A DNA stretch of 64,000 nucleotides from Aeromonas rivuli. Lineage in GTDB: Bacteria > Pseudomonadota > Gammaproteobacteria > Enterobacterales > Aeromonadaceae. Position 1 is the first letter of the stretch, and each line of letters begins with the position of its first letter. Where the stretch lies: contig NZ_CDBJ01000100.1 in assembly GCF_000820045.1 (NCBI RefSeq), positions 62,001 through 126,000 of the forward strand, read 5' to 3'. Under the pieces are notes generated by a model that had not been told where the DNA came from, ran no database searches, and saw only the letters and a program-made list of their open reading frames with translations. Both the position numbers and the translations under genes were made by a program. Below are positions 45,318 through 53,423 of this stretch, piece after piece.

Positions 45318-46367
45318 TCAATCAAACAACACCGTGACTGGCAGTCCCTCGACCAGCAAACCCTGAGGCAGCTTTTCATCCAGTGACAAGGCGACTTTGA
45401 GTGTCGCCTTCTCCCCCTCGAACGGGGCGGCCAGTTGAGCCGGCAACTTGTCGGCCAGCTCTACCGGTCTGGCAACCCTGGCTGTAAAACGCTCTCCGCT
45501 TGGCAACTTGACGATCGCCTTGTGGCCCGTCTCCATCGAGGAGAGGTATTTTGGCAACACATACGCGATGACCAGGGGATCCTCATGCTTGGAGATCAGA
45601 GCAAGCGGTGCGCCCGAAAAGACCCAGTCACCCTCTTGCACCAGCACATCGGAAACTCTTCCCGTTGCCGGAGCCTGGGGCTGTTGCTGCCTTGCCGTGG
45701 CTTCCATCTCCGTTAGCTCCTGCTCCAGAGAGTGGCGAGCGCTGGCCAATGGCCCCGTCAGGTGATCCTCTTGGATCTGCAACTCTTGCAGCGTCTTTTC
45801 TGACCTGGCCTTCTGCAGAAAAATGCGCGATTGAGTCCAACTCAACAGAGAGCTGGCATACTCGGCACTGGAGACCAGTTTTTCCTTCCTGTAGTTCGCA
45901 TACTCCTTGTAAATCCCCTCCTGCTCACGGGTGCCCCGATCGGCGATGGCGATCTGCTCATCCAGGTTGTGCAATATCGCCTGCTCGGCACTCCCCTTGT
46001 CCAGTTCGATCGCTTTCAGCCGGGCCTTGCGCCCTTCGATGTTGGCCATGAGCGTCGGTGACTCGAACCGCATCAATGTATCCCCTTGCAAGACGGACTG
46101 GCCGGGAGACATATAGATGCTGCGGATGAAACCATCACCATTGGCGACCACCAGCTGGGGCTCGGTAGTGATGATGGCTGGCGCCTGGGTCAGCCACCAC
46201 TCTCGTCCCAGATACCAGAGCAGTATGATAACGGGGCTGAATGCCAGCAGCAGGATGAGATACCAGCGCAGCCGAAATGCGATGCGCTTGGCGGGGGCAT
46301 ACAACACCCGGATCCCTTCATCCGAGGTGGCATCCCGTTTCTTGGGGGGATTGAACGTGACTTTCAT
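45318..46367 (-). CDS. HlyD-like periplasmic adaptor of an exopolysaccharide operon
   Basis: A membrane-anchored adaptor (349 aa). A cytoplasmic start of about 30 residues precedes one span (LRWYLILLLAFSPVIILLWYLG). A biotinyl-lipoyl-like domain follows (VVANGDGFIRSIYMSPGQSVLQGDTLMRFE), then a coiled coil (about 95-210) and a C-terminal barrel (GRVSDVLVQEGDWVFSGAPLALISK). Alg44 and similar proteins join synthases to export machinery in this way. It overlaps the GT2 stop codon (TGATG), so the two are coupled. Confidence 0.85.
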   Translation of the reverse strand: MKVTFNPPKKRDATSDEGIRVLYAPAKRIAFRLRWYLILLLAFSPVIILLWYLGREWWLTQAPAIITTEPQLVVANGDGFIRSIYMSPGQSVLQGDTLMRFESPTLMANIEGRKARLKAIELDKGSAEQAILHNLDEQIAIADRGTREQEGIYKEYANYRKEKLVSSAEYASSLLSWTQSRIFLQKARSEKTLQELQIQEDHLTGPLASARHSLEQELTEMEATARQQQPQAPATGRVSDVLVQEGDWVFSGAPLALISKHEDPLVIAYVLPKYLSSMETGHKAIVKLPSGERFTARVARPVELADKLPAQLAAPFEGEKATLKVALSLDEKLPQGLLVEGLPVTVLFD

Positions 46368-47707
46368 CAGAATTTGTTTCCTCGTTTTAATACCCACCAA
46401 GGCGCCATACTGCTCTCTTCATGACCGCGTCGGAATATTTCATTGAGCAGAGCCACGGCGCACCACAGGCGCATCAGCAGGGTATAGACAGGGTACAGAC
46501 ACAACCATGGCAGCATGCGCAGATCCCTGTTGGGCCGCTCGGATATGGCGAGCAGAAATACCAGAAAATTGACCAGGGTGAGGAACAGATAGACCAGATA
46601 GAGACATAGCATCAAGGCTGTCACAAACTGGCCCGGATAGCTGAACACCAGCCACCAGCTGTATCCCATGACCAGCAGGGGCAGCACCACGTTTTGCGCC
46701 ACCCCATAGACCAGGGTGAACAGGAAGGTCTTCCATCCCAAGATGCGTGGCGTCAGCGACAACTTGTGCTTGCGCAGGTAAAGAAACAGCAGATCCCCAT
46801 CCCAGCGCAGACGCTGGTTTGCCAGAGTCATCAGATCCGCAGGTGCATCCGTGTGACCTATGGCCCTGGGGGCGAACCCTATCTTCAGGTTGGGGTGACG
46901 CTTGAGGTAGTGCTTGATCCGCACCGTCAGATCCAGATCCTCCGCCGTGTGGGTATCCCAACCACCAATCTGGCGCAGGAAGTCGCGGCGAAATGCCCCG
47001 AACGCCCCCGAAATATTATTGATCAGGTTCCATTCGCTCAGACCCGTCTTGCCTCCCTGCATGGAGATCATGTACTCGATCCCTTGCATGCGGGTGAGCA
47101 GGCCATCGCGCAAGTTACGCACCCTCAACGCACCGCCGACGGCCGGCACATCCGGATCATCGAAACAGGCCACCATCTCGTCGATCATGTTGTTGTCGAA
47201 GGAGGTGTCCCCGTCGGCATTCATCACTATCTCGCCGGTTGCCGCAGACAAGCCGGCATTGAGCGTCGATACCCGCCCACCACGCTGCCACTTGGGCAAC
47301 AGCACCAAGGTACGCGTCTCGCATCCCTGAAATGCGGCGATGCAGTTCAAGGCCGCCTGATAGGTATGAGCGTTGGCCTTGGCACCATCGATCACCGCGA
47401 TAATCTCCAGATGACCGCGATAAAGCTGCTCCTTGAGGGTCAGGATGGTGGACCGGATCGCCTCCCCCTCCCCATAGCAGGTGATGATGCAGGAGACCTT
47501 GGGACAACGACGTGACAACGGCAGATCGGAGGCTTTGGGCACCTGACGGGCAAACCATTTGAGGATCCCGGTCAGCGTCAATGCCATCAGGGGCACCTCC
47601 ATCAACAGCAGCATGGGCAGCAGCAGCAGGATCATCCTGGGTGAAAATTGCAGGCTACCCAGGATCTCGGTCAGGATGTAACGGATAGTACTCATCCACT
47701 CAGGCAT
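46367..47707 (-). CDS. Membrane GT2 polysaccharide synthase
   Basis: A processive-type family 2 glycosyltransferase (446 aa). N-terminal spans are at about 20-50. The GT-A core has CIITCYGEGEAI, DXD as NADGDT (Asp165 and Asp167), TAEDLDLT (254-261, the acceptor TED motif) and QRLRW (298-302). C-terminal spans lie from about 325 on. It resembles PgaC/NodC-like hexosamine synthases more than BcsA, since no PilZ domain is present. The sugar is unknown. The start at 47707 has GGAG eight bases upstream and overlaps the upstream gene by 8 bp. Confidence 0.9.
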   Translation of the reverse strand: MPEWMSTIRYILTEILGSLQFSPRMILLLLPMLLLMEVPLMALTLTGILKWFARQVPKASDLPLSRRCPKVSCIITCYGEGEAIRSTILTLKEQLYRGHLEIIAVIDGAKANAHTYQAALNCIAAFQGCETRTLVLLPKWQRGGRVSTLNAGLSAATGEIVMNADGDTSFDNNMIDEMVACFDDPDVPAVGGALRVRNLRDGLLTRMQGIEYMISMQGGKTGLSEWNLINNISGAFGAFRRDFLRQIGGWDTHTAEDLDLTVRIKHYLKRHPNLKIGFAPRAIGHTDAPADLMTLANQRLRWDGDLLFLYLRKHKLSLTPRILGWKTFLFTLVYGVAQNVVLPLLVMGYSWWLVFSYPGQFVTALMLCLYLVYLFLTLVNFLVFLLAISERPNRDLRMLPWLCLYPVYTLLMRLWCAVALLNEIFRRGHEESSMAPWWVLKRGNKF

Positions 47708-49043
47708 CCGGGAGGCTCCCATCCAACCAGTGGCTCAGCCAGACGCCAGTCTCTTCACCCAGGGCGGTAGGCAGCGACTGCACCTTCACATTCAGGGTCA
47801 GCGCATCCAGTCCTTCGACGTTGTTGAGCGCAAGGATCCGTCCTTGCAGGATCTGCCAATCCTCCACACTGGTGTGCGGCAACAGCAGCAACAGCTGATC
47901 GTCGGCATATTGGCACACCACATCGGTATCCCGGAACAGTGCCTGCAGACGGGCCAGCAAGGCAGCCAACCGCTGCTGGGTTTTCAACAGGCCCAACTTG
48001 GCGCGCAGCTCAGCAAGATGTTCGACCCGGATTGCCAGCAGGGTATGGTGACCGCCATGGCGCTGCAGCAGGCTGTTGCTCCACTGCAACAGCCAGGGGA
48101 AATGATCCATTGCCATGGGCGTCCCCCAGGTCAGGGGAATATGTAACTGCTGGGTACCCTCGCGGGCTATATGGCGAGCCAATTTGCCGATGCGATACTC
48201 ATAAATGGGCGCCACCACCAGATCGTCTGGCTTGTGGGCCTGGCCACATTCATGACATCGCGCCAGAACGGCGGCCTCCATAAAACGGGCATGGCAAGAG
48301 AGGCAGCGGTACTTCTCCAGTGGCCGATCATAGTCGACCCCGATGTGACGCAGGGTTGTCACGCACTTGGGACAACGCATGACACCCTGCTGCATGAAGG
48401 CATCCTGATCATCCACATGGCCACAGGTGAAACAGTGCACCGCTGGCTTGGCCTGAATGGCGATATGGGAGCACTCCGGGCACACATCGACGAAATTGAG
48501 ATGAGCCGAGTTGCAGCTGTTGCACAAGCGCACCCGATCAACCAGTTGCTCATGTTGCAACAACCGTTCGGAAACCAGTTGTGGTAAGGATGCCCCGGCA
48601 TCGGCTCCCAACAAGCAATCCAGCAGCGGATAGCTGTATCCCTGACGACAACCGGCCTGCCAGCGTGGCAGCAGGCGAAACCACGCACGGGGCCAGCTGT
48701 ACCAGGCCAGCTTTTCCATGTCATCCGGATGCTCACGCGGCGTCAGCAGCGCCAAACGTTCCAGCATGTCGGGCACCCGCTCATCCAGCTGTGGCATAAG
48801 ACCATCCGCCAGCATGGGAGAGAGCGGACTCTGCAATACGCAGAACACGGGATAGAGGTAGCGGGAAGGATCCCGGCGAACCGCCTGCAGCACCCGGTCT
48901 TGCTCATCGGCAGGCAGATTGAGCAGCAGCACAGGTTGCCGTGCCGGATCCCACAAGGAGAGATCGAGGAGAGACTGGGTAACACGATCCACCGTGCCTC
49001 CCAGCAGCGCAATCTGGCCGGGTTGTTCACTCATGATCATCAT
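47700..49043 (-). CDS. TackOD1-like zinc-ribbon protein with degenerate GGDEF domain
   Basis: A cytoplasmic protein of about 447 aa, first gene of the synthase operon. The N-terminal 170 residues have a receiver-like look (PVLLLNLPADEQDRV). Residues about 174-268 hold repeated CxxC pairs (LCNSCN, CPEC, CFTCGH, CPKC, CLSCH, CHECG), i.e. several zinc ribbons of TackOD1 type. The last 130 residues fit a GGDEF fold in which the signature is YADDQL instead of GGDEF, so cyclase activity is very unlikely. It may act as a c-di-GMP or protein-interaction module controlling the synthase. The ATG at 49043 has AGAGGG upstream. Confidence 0.75.
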   Translation of the reverse strand: MMIMSEQPGQIALLGGTVDRVTQSLLDLSLWDPARQPVLLLNLPADEQDRVLQAVRRDPSRYLYPVFCVLQSPLSPMLADGLMPQLDERVPDMLERLALLTPREHPDDMEKLAWYSWPRAWFRLLPRWQAGCRQGYSYPLLDCLLGADAGASLPQLVSERLLQHEQLVDRVRLCNSCNSAHLNFVDVCPECSHIAIQAKPAVHCFTCGHVDDQDAFMQQGVMRCPKCVTTLRHIGVDYDRPLEKYRCLSCHARFMEAAVLARCHECGQAHKPDDLVVAPIYEYRIGKLARHIAREGTQQLHIPLTWGTPMAMDHFPWLLQWSNSLLQRHGGHHTLLAIRVEHLAELRAKLGLLKTQQRLAALLARLQALFRDTDVVCQYADDQLLLLLPHTSVEDWQILQGRILALNNVEGLDALTLNVKVQSLPTALGEETGVWLSHWLDGSLPDA

Positions 49044-49124
49044 TGGGAAATACCCTCTTTCCATTCGCTGGCATATTAGAGACCAAGTCAATAAACGGAA
49101 CGACCTGTTGGCTGTCACCATCAA

Positions 49125-49163
49125 GGCCAGGGCAATACCGCTGGTATGGGTATTACCCTGGCC
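49125..49163 (-). other. Long hairpin in the TackOD1 leader
   Basis: Two 15-base arms (GGCCAGGGCAATACC at 49125-49139 and its partner at 49149-49163) pair with one G-U, around a 9-nt loop. There is no T run on either side, so it is not a standard terminator. It sits between the conserved leader element and the gene start, where an expression platform would be. Confidence 0.6.
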
Positions 49164-49260
49164 GGTGCAGCATCGGCAGGATTGTCAACGTTCTCGACAG
49201 ATAGCATGAAACAGGCGGACGCACTGGAAGGGTTGAGAGCTGACGCCATTTTCATGTGCG

Positions 49261-49324
49261 GCTCAGCCATCTCGAGGACAAGAGATCTGAAGCTTTCCGA
49301 ACCCGATTCACATCGGGGGTGGCG
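49261..49324 (-). ncRNA. Putative structured leader RNA, copy B
   Basis: It shares most of its sequence with 57062-57120. Read on the minus strand it has a closing GCCA/UGGC stem and a hairpin CGAU-GUGA-AUCG (plus-strand 49304-49315) extended by C-G pairs. The linker CGGAAAG is identical in both copies. A second hairpin UCUC/GAGA follows, with a variable loop. GUGA is a GNRA-type tetraloop only on this strand, which is the transcribed strand of the TackOD1-GT2-HlyD operon, about 220 nt upstream of its start. Confidence 0.6.
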
Positions 49325-49536
49325 AGGTGGCCGATTTTGAGTCTGGCTGGGAATTAGTCAATGGGACGGGGCAATCTCCCTGCCATGACCCCGGATAGAG
49401 AGAGGGGGTTTATTTTCAGGATGAAGAAATTGCCCCTCGCCACAATACAGTGCCATGACTGGGGATATTGGAGTTGCCCTCTCAAAATGCATCCCATTGA
49501 ACAAATAGTTTGTTATAACAATTAACAACTTACAGT
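49325..49536. other. Promoter-containing intergenic region before the TackOD1 operon
   Basis: No gene is seen. The AT-rich part at about 49495-49535 contains TATAAC-like and TTGTTA-like boxes on the minus strand. It is a plausible promoter for the operon, since the upstream ybcH transcript ends at the hairpin at 49541-49567. Confidence 0.4.
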
Positions 49537-49540
49537 AAAA

Positions 49541-49567
49541 GCATTGCGACAGGAATAGTCGCAATGC
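49541..49567 (-). terminator. Terminator of the wecB-nfr operon
   Basis: A perfect 10-bp stem, GCATTGCGAC (49541-49550) with GTCGCAATGC (49558-49567), has a 7-nt loop. On the minus strand TTTTACTG follows. It begins inside the stop-proximal region of ybcH. Confidence 0.8.
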
Positions 49568-49572
49568 CGATG

Positions 49573-50460
49573 TCAGCGCATGTCATCAAGGCCGGGCAGG
49601 TAGCGCAATGAGAAGAACCAGCGCTGGCTGCCGCAGCGAGTGGGGGCCGCCCAGAGTGCCCGTTGCTGTTGTTCAGGCAAAGGCTCGGCCTGAAAGGTAC
49701 CGCTCTCACCTTGCTGGACAAACAGCTCATGAACCAGACCCGCCACTCGCCCCTCACAGGGTTCGAGGGCACTCAGGTAGAGCCCTCGCTCTGCGGGGCT
49801 CAAGACCCCGGTACCACTGCCATCCTGCACCATCAGATCCACCCCCTGGTCTGCCAGGCGAGTCAGCAGTTCCCGATAAGCTTGCGGACTCATCTTGCCC
49901 GTAAAGAAGCTGCTGATATAAACGGGGGCTGTGCTTAGTTCGCGCAACCCCTTGACCGAGCGAGCCAGATGCTGAGCCAGCAACTGCTGGCGCTGGGGGT
50001 CGCGCCAATTGAGATCATCCAACTCGGCCGGCAGATACCAGCCGGCGATGCGATCCTTGCCAAGGCGCTCTTGCCACACCTTGGCCAGGGCCAGATTGCG
50101 GCTCTCCTGCTGCCCGAGATAACCCGTGAGCAGACCGCCACTCTGATCCTGACGTTGGAAGAACTCAGGGTCCGAGTAGAGCCCCAGGATCAGAGTTAAA
50201 CCTGCTGCCTGGGCACGCTGTAGCCGGGCCGCCAACCAGTCGCTCTGTTCAGGCTGCTCGAAGGCATCACCATAGCGGGTCCACTGCACCACCAGGGTAT
50301 CGAAGCCATGCTGTTTCACCTTGGCCACTATCTGATCCCAACGGGCTTCGCTCAGAGCGGCATCCCGCAGCTGGGGTTGATAGAAAATGCCCTGGCTGGC
50401 CTGGGCTGGCAGCACCATCCACATCAGGAGCAGCGTCATACCCTTTATCAATTGCCTCAT
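49573..50460 (-). CDS. ybcH: YbcH-like exported DUF4434 protein
   Basis: 295 aa with a signal peptide (MRQLIKGMTLLLMWMVLPAQA), then SQGIFYQPQLRDAALSEARWDQIVAKVKQHGFDTLVVQWT. This is a TIM-barrel-like DUF4434 start, with AGWYLPAELDDLNW in the middle. Its length and position after nfrA match E. coli ybcH, the last gene of the nfrB-nfrA-ybcH operon. A role in handling or cutting the exported polymer in the periplasm is plausible but unproven. The start overlaps the nfrA stop (TAATG). Confidence 0.82.
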   Translation of the reverse strand: MRQLIKGMTLLLMWMVLPAQASQGIFYQPQLRDAALSEARWDQIVAKVKQHGFDTLVVQWTRYGDAFEQPEQSDWLAARLQRAQAAGLTLILGLYSDPEFFQRQDQSGGLLTGYLGQQESRNLALAKVWQERLGKDRIAGWYLPAELDDLNWRDPQRQQLLAQHLARSVKGLRELSTAPVYISSFFTGKMSPQAYRELLTRLADQGVDLMVQDGSGTGVLSPAERGLYLSALEPCEGRVAGLVHELFVQQGESGTFQAEPLPEQQQRALWAAPTRCGSQRWFFSLRYLPGLDDMR

Positions 50461-53423
50461 TACCACCTCACTCCCATGGTCATCATCAGGGTGCCCTTGT
50501 CATACTCCTCGCCGGTCTCTAACTCTTTCAGGTCTTGATCACTCTTCAACCGCCGTTGGTACTCGAGCCCCAGACTCAGCTTGTGGGGCCAGGCGTCATA
50601 TGTCGTCTCCCCAAACCAGTGATTCCAGCGCACACCAACCCCGCCCATCAGCAGCTTGTAGTCATCAGAGCCCGAGGAGAACTCCTGGATACTGCCATCG
50701 TCATCTTTGACATAATCCTTGTCGGGACTCTTGTCATTCCAATACAGGCGCCCTTGCAGGTGAGCGTAAGGCTCGATGGTATCCCCCCAACGGATCTTGT
50801 GGTGATAGCTGAGCCGGTAGTCGGCCACCAGACTGGTCTGTTGTGAGCGCAGATAGCGGGCCCCATCCAGATAGAGATTCTGGGCCCACCAGCCGCTCTC
50901 CCCCAGATGCCATTCGTCGCTGTATTGACCCTCGTTGAGGAAGGAGGCACTGGCCCGGAGCAGGGTGTCATGCTCGCCCCCCTGGCTGCGGTTGAGCGGC
51001 AGCAACTCTTCGGCCGCCAGGAAGAGGGTCTGGTCACCCAGCGGCTTCCAGCGCAGCCCCACCCCCAGAGTGGGATCCCGGAAGTCGAGCGGATTACTAT
51101 TGCTCTCCTCTACATAGGTAACATTCTCCCCGCCATCCTCATCGGGGTGGTAGAGCCGCTGACTCTGGCTGCTGCCATAGAGACGGCCATAGACGGAGAG
51201 AATCTTGCCATTGCGAATGGGCTCCTCGCCGAGCCGGTACTCCACCTCGGTCTGGGCATAACTCTGGGCCACGCTGTTGGCGCCAATGCCGCTCACCGTA
51301 CCCTGACCGTTCCCCGTCCAGGCATCGAAACTCATGGTCCAGCGCCGGCCCAGATCCTCGTGCAACCGCCTCAGGTCATACCGCAGTTGCGCCGATTGCT
51401 CGCCGTCGATCGCCTTGGCCGCATAGTCCCGCGCCTTCTGGTTATGAGCCAGCGACTGGTTGATGTAGGTCAGCTGCTCGGCAAGTTCGGTGTCTCCGGG
51501 CCGGTAGAGCGGCTCCAGCCAGTCACTGGCTGCCTGCCGCTCATCGTTGTTGAGCAAGGCATAGCCATAGGCGAGCTGGTATTCCCTGTTGTCTGGTTCG
51601 AGTCGATTGGCCGCCCGCAACGCATCACGGGCCTGGGGCCTGTGGCCGAGCTGCTGCTGATGTTGGGCCAGCTCGGCATAGTCTTGCGCCGCGGGCGCCA
51701 GGGCGATGGCCCGACCCAGGCTGGCAATGGCTTGCTCATCTTGCTGGGTACGGGCCAGGGCGCGCCAGTAATCGGCATCCTGGGGCAAACCAGCCTGCTG
51801 GTACTGGTTCAGCCATTGCCGTGCCTGAGGCAGATCCCCTGCCTCCAGCGCCGAGCGAATCGCGGCCATCTGCTCCTGCTCATCCCGGGCCAGTGTCACT
51901 TGCTGCCAAGCCTGCAGCGCCGCATCAACATGGCGGTTTTCATAGGCTTGATAGGCAAGCTGACGCCTGTCCTGGGGCAAACCGAAGCTGGCCGCCCGGG
52001 CGAAGGCATATTCGGCCAGCCCTGGTTTACTCTGGCGATAACAACTACCGAGGGCACGCCAGCTGTCGGCATCATAATCAGCGCTGAGATCCCCCAGCAC
52101 CCGCACCACCCCATCGCACTGACCCGACTGGGCGAGCAGAGTCGCTTGCAGGCTGCGCAAGGCCGGGGTCGGCAGTGGGTCAGACAGGCGTGCGGGCAGT
52201 GCAGGCGCCCCAGCCTGCCCCTGCAGCAGGGTCAGACGCCTGATCAGGGTCTCTCGCCCGGCCTGGCTGGCGCCCCTATAGGGCCAGTAATCGATGAGCA
52301 GGGCACGACTCGCCGCCAGTTGACCCCGCTGTTGCAGCTGGTAGCTCACCCGCTCCAGGGCGGCCATGGGCTGGCGCGCCTCACGCACCAGTTTGCGCCC
52401 ATCTCGCGCCAATTTATCCCACTGCCGCTGATGCAGGGCCAGCTCAAACCCAAGTTCGGCGCTGGCTTGCCCTGGCGACTTGGCGAGCAGATGTTCCATC
52501 TCCTGCCAACGCCCCTCACGTCGCAGGACCGGCAGCATCAAGCCGATATAAAAATCCTGATTTTCAGTAAATTGCAGAGTCTGATCGCTCTTGAGGGTGC
52601 CGTTATTGGCGGCCAACTGCAGCCATTCACGCTCCTGGGCTGCACGCGCAAAATTCGGCGTGCGGGCCTGCTGATAATGGGTCAGCGCCTCTTTATTGCC
52701 CCCCTTGCCAAGGGCCAGGGCGATGGCAAGGTCGAGTTCGCCATCCTGCATGGGCAGCCGGCGACGCAGGGCGACGGCCTGCTCTACCTTCCCCTCGGTC
52801 AGCAGCATGGTGACCCACTGCTTCTGCTCACCCTGACCCAGCTTGCCTGCCCGATCGAGCCAGGCAAACTGCTCTGCGGCCAGAGGCCACTCTTGCTCCC
52901 CCAAGGCGCGTTGCAACAAGTCATGACGCAGACTCAACCCCTGGGGACTGTTGGCCAGTTCCGCCTCTTGCAGCGCAGCCGCCAATCCGTTCAAGTCATC
53001 GCCGAGCAAGGATCGCTCGGCACGGGCCACCTTGCATTCGAGCAGGCCACAGGCCGGATCCAGTGGATCCTTGCGCTGCAACCCCTCGGCGAAGGCGAGC
53101 AACTCGCTATCTTGCGGGGTGATGGCCAGCTGCTGCGCTATCACTGCCGCGGCTTGTTTATCCTGACCAAATTTTTCGTAGGCTCGCGCCAGGTAGAGGG
53201 CAATCACGGGATTCTTGGGCTGCAGCTTGCGGGCTTGCTCGAACTCGGCGATAGCACGCTCACGATGGCCCCGCTCCAGGGCAGAGAAGCCCTTCTGCAG
53301 ATGGGGATAGAGCACGAAGCGCTGATAGCTGCTGACATCGGGCCCCAGATCGTAGTCGACCTGGGCCGCCAAGGCCCCCTGACCCAGCAAGATGCCACAT
53401 AAGGCAAAGACAACAGGGCGCAT
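50460..53423 (-). CDS. nfrA: NfrA-like outer-membrane TPR/beta-barrel protein
   Basis: 987 aa, close to E. coli NfrA (phage N4 receptor, about 990 aa). It has a signal peptide (MRPVVFALCGILLGQGALA), then about 650 residues of TPR-like helical repeats (RAIAEFEQARKLQPKNPVIALYLARAYEKFG is the clearest). The C-terminal third has alternating beta strands ending in MTMGVRW, a typical outer-membrane barrel end. It would export the polysaccharide made by NfrB. Both ends overlap their neighbours (TGATG and TAATG), so the operon is tightly coupled. Confidence 0.9.
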   Translation of the reverse strand: MRPVVFALCGILLGQGALAAQVDYDLGPDVSSYQRFVLYPHLQKGFSALERGHRERAIAEFEQARKLQPKNPVIALYLARAYEKFGQDKQAAAVIAQQLAITPQDSELLAFAEGLQRKDPLDPACGLLECKVARAERSLLGDDLNGLAAALQEAELANSPQGLSLRHDLLQRALGEQEWPLAAEQFAWLDRAGKLGQGEQKQWVTMLLTEGKVEQAVALRRRLPMQDGELDLAIALALGKGGNKEALTHYQQARTPNFARAAQEREWLQLAANNGTLKSDQTLQFTENQDFYIGLMLPVLRREGRWQEMEHLLAKSPGQASAELGFELALHQRQWDKLARDGRKLVREARQPMAALERVSYQLQQRGQLAASRALLIDYWPYRGASQAGRETLIRRLTLLQGQAGAPALPARLSDPLPTPALRSLQATLLAQSGQCDGVVRVLGDLSADYDADSWRALGSCYRQSKPGLAEYAFARAASFGLPQDRRQLAYQAYENRHVDAALQAWQQVTLARDEQEQMAAIRSALEAGDLPQARQWLNQYQQAGLPQDADYWRALARTQQDEQAIASLGRAIALAPAAQDYAELAQHQQQLGHRPQARDALRAANRLEPDNREYQLAYGYALLNNDERQAASDWLEPLYRPGDTELAEQLTYINQSLAHNQKARDYAAKAIDGEQSAQLRYDLRRLHEDLGRRWTMSFDAWTGNGQGTVSGIGANSVAQSYAQTEVEYRLGEEPIRNGKILSVYGRLYGSSQSQRLYHPDEDGGENVTYVEESNSNPLDFRDPTLGVGLRWKPLGDQTLFLAAEELLPLNRSQGGEHDTLLRASASFLNEGQYSDEWHLGESGWWAQNLYLDGARYLRSQQTSLVADYRLSYHHKIRWGDTIEPYAHLQGRLYWNDKSPDKDYVKDDDGSIQEFSSGSDDYKLLMGGVGVRWNHWFGETTYDAWPHKLSLGLEYQRRLKSDQDLKELETGEEYDKGTLMMTMGVRW

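Noticed and set aside
49261-49340. tRNA-like reading of the repeated element (CCCGATTCACATCGGG resembles a T arm)
   Set aside because: There is no acceptor stem, anticodon arm or CCA end, and the second copy does not keep a 5-bp T stem. The GUGA hairpin on the other strand explains the pattern better.
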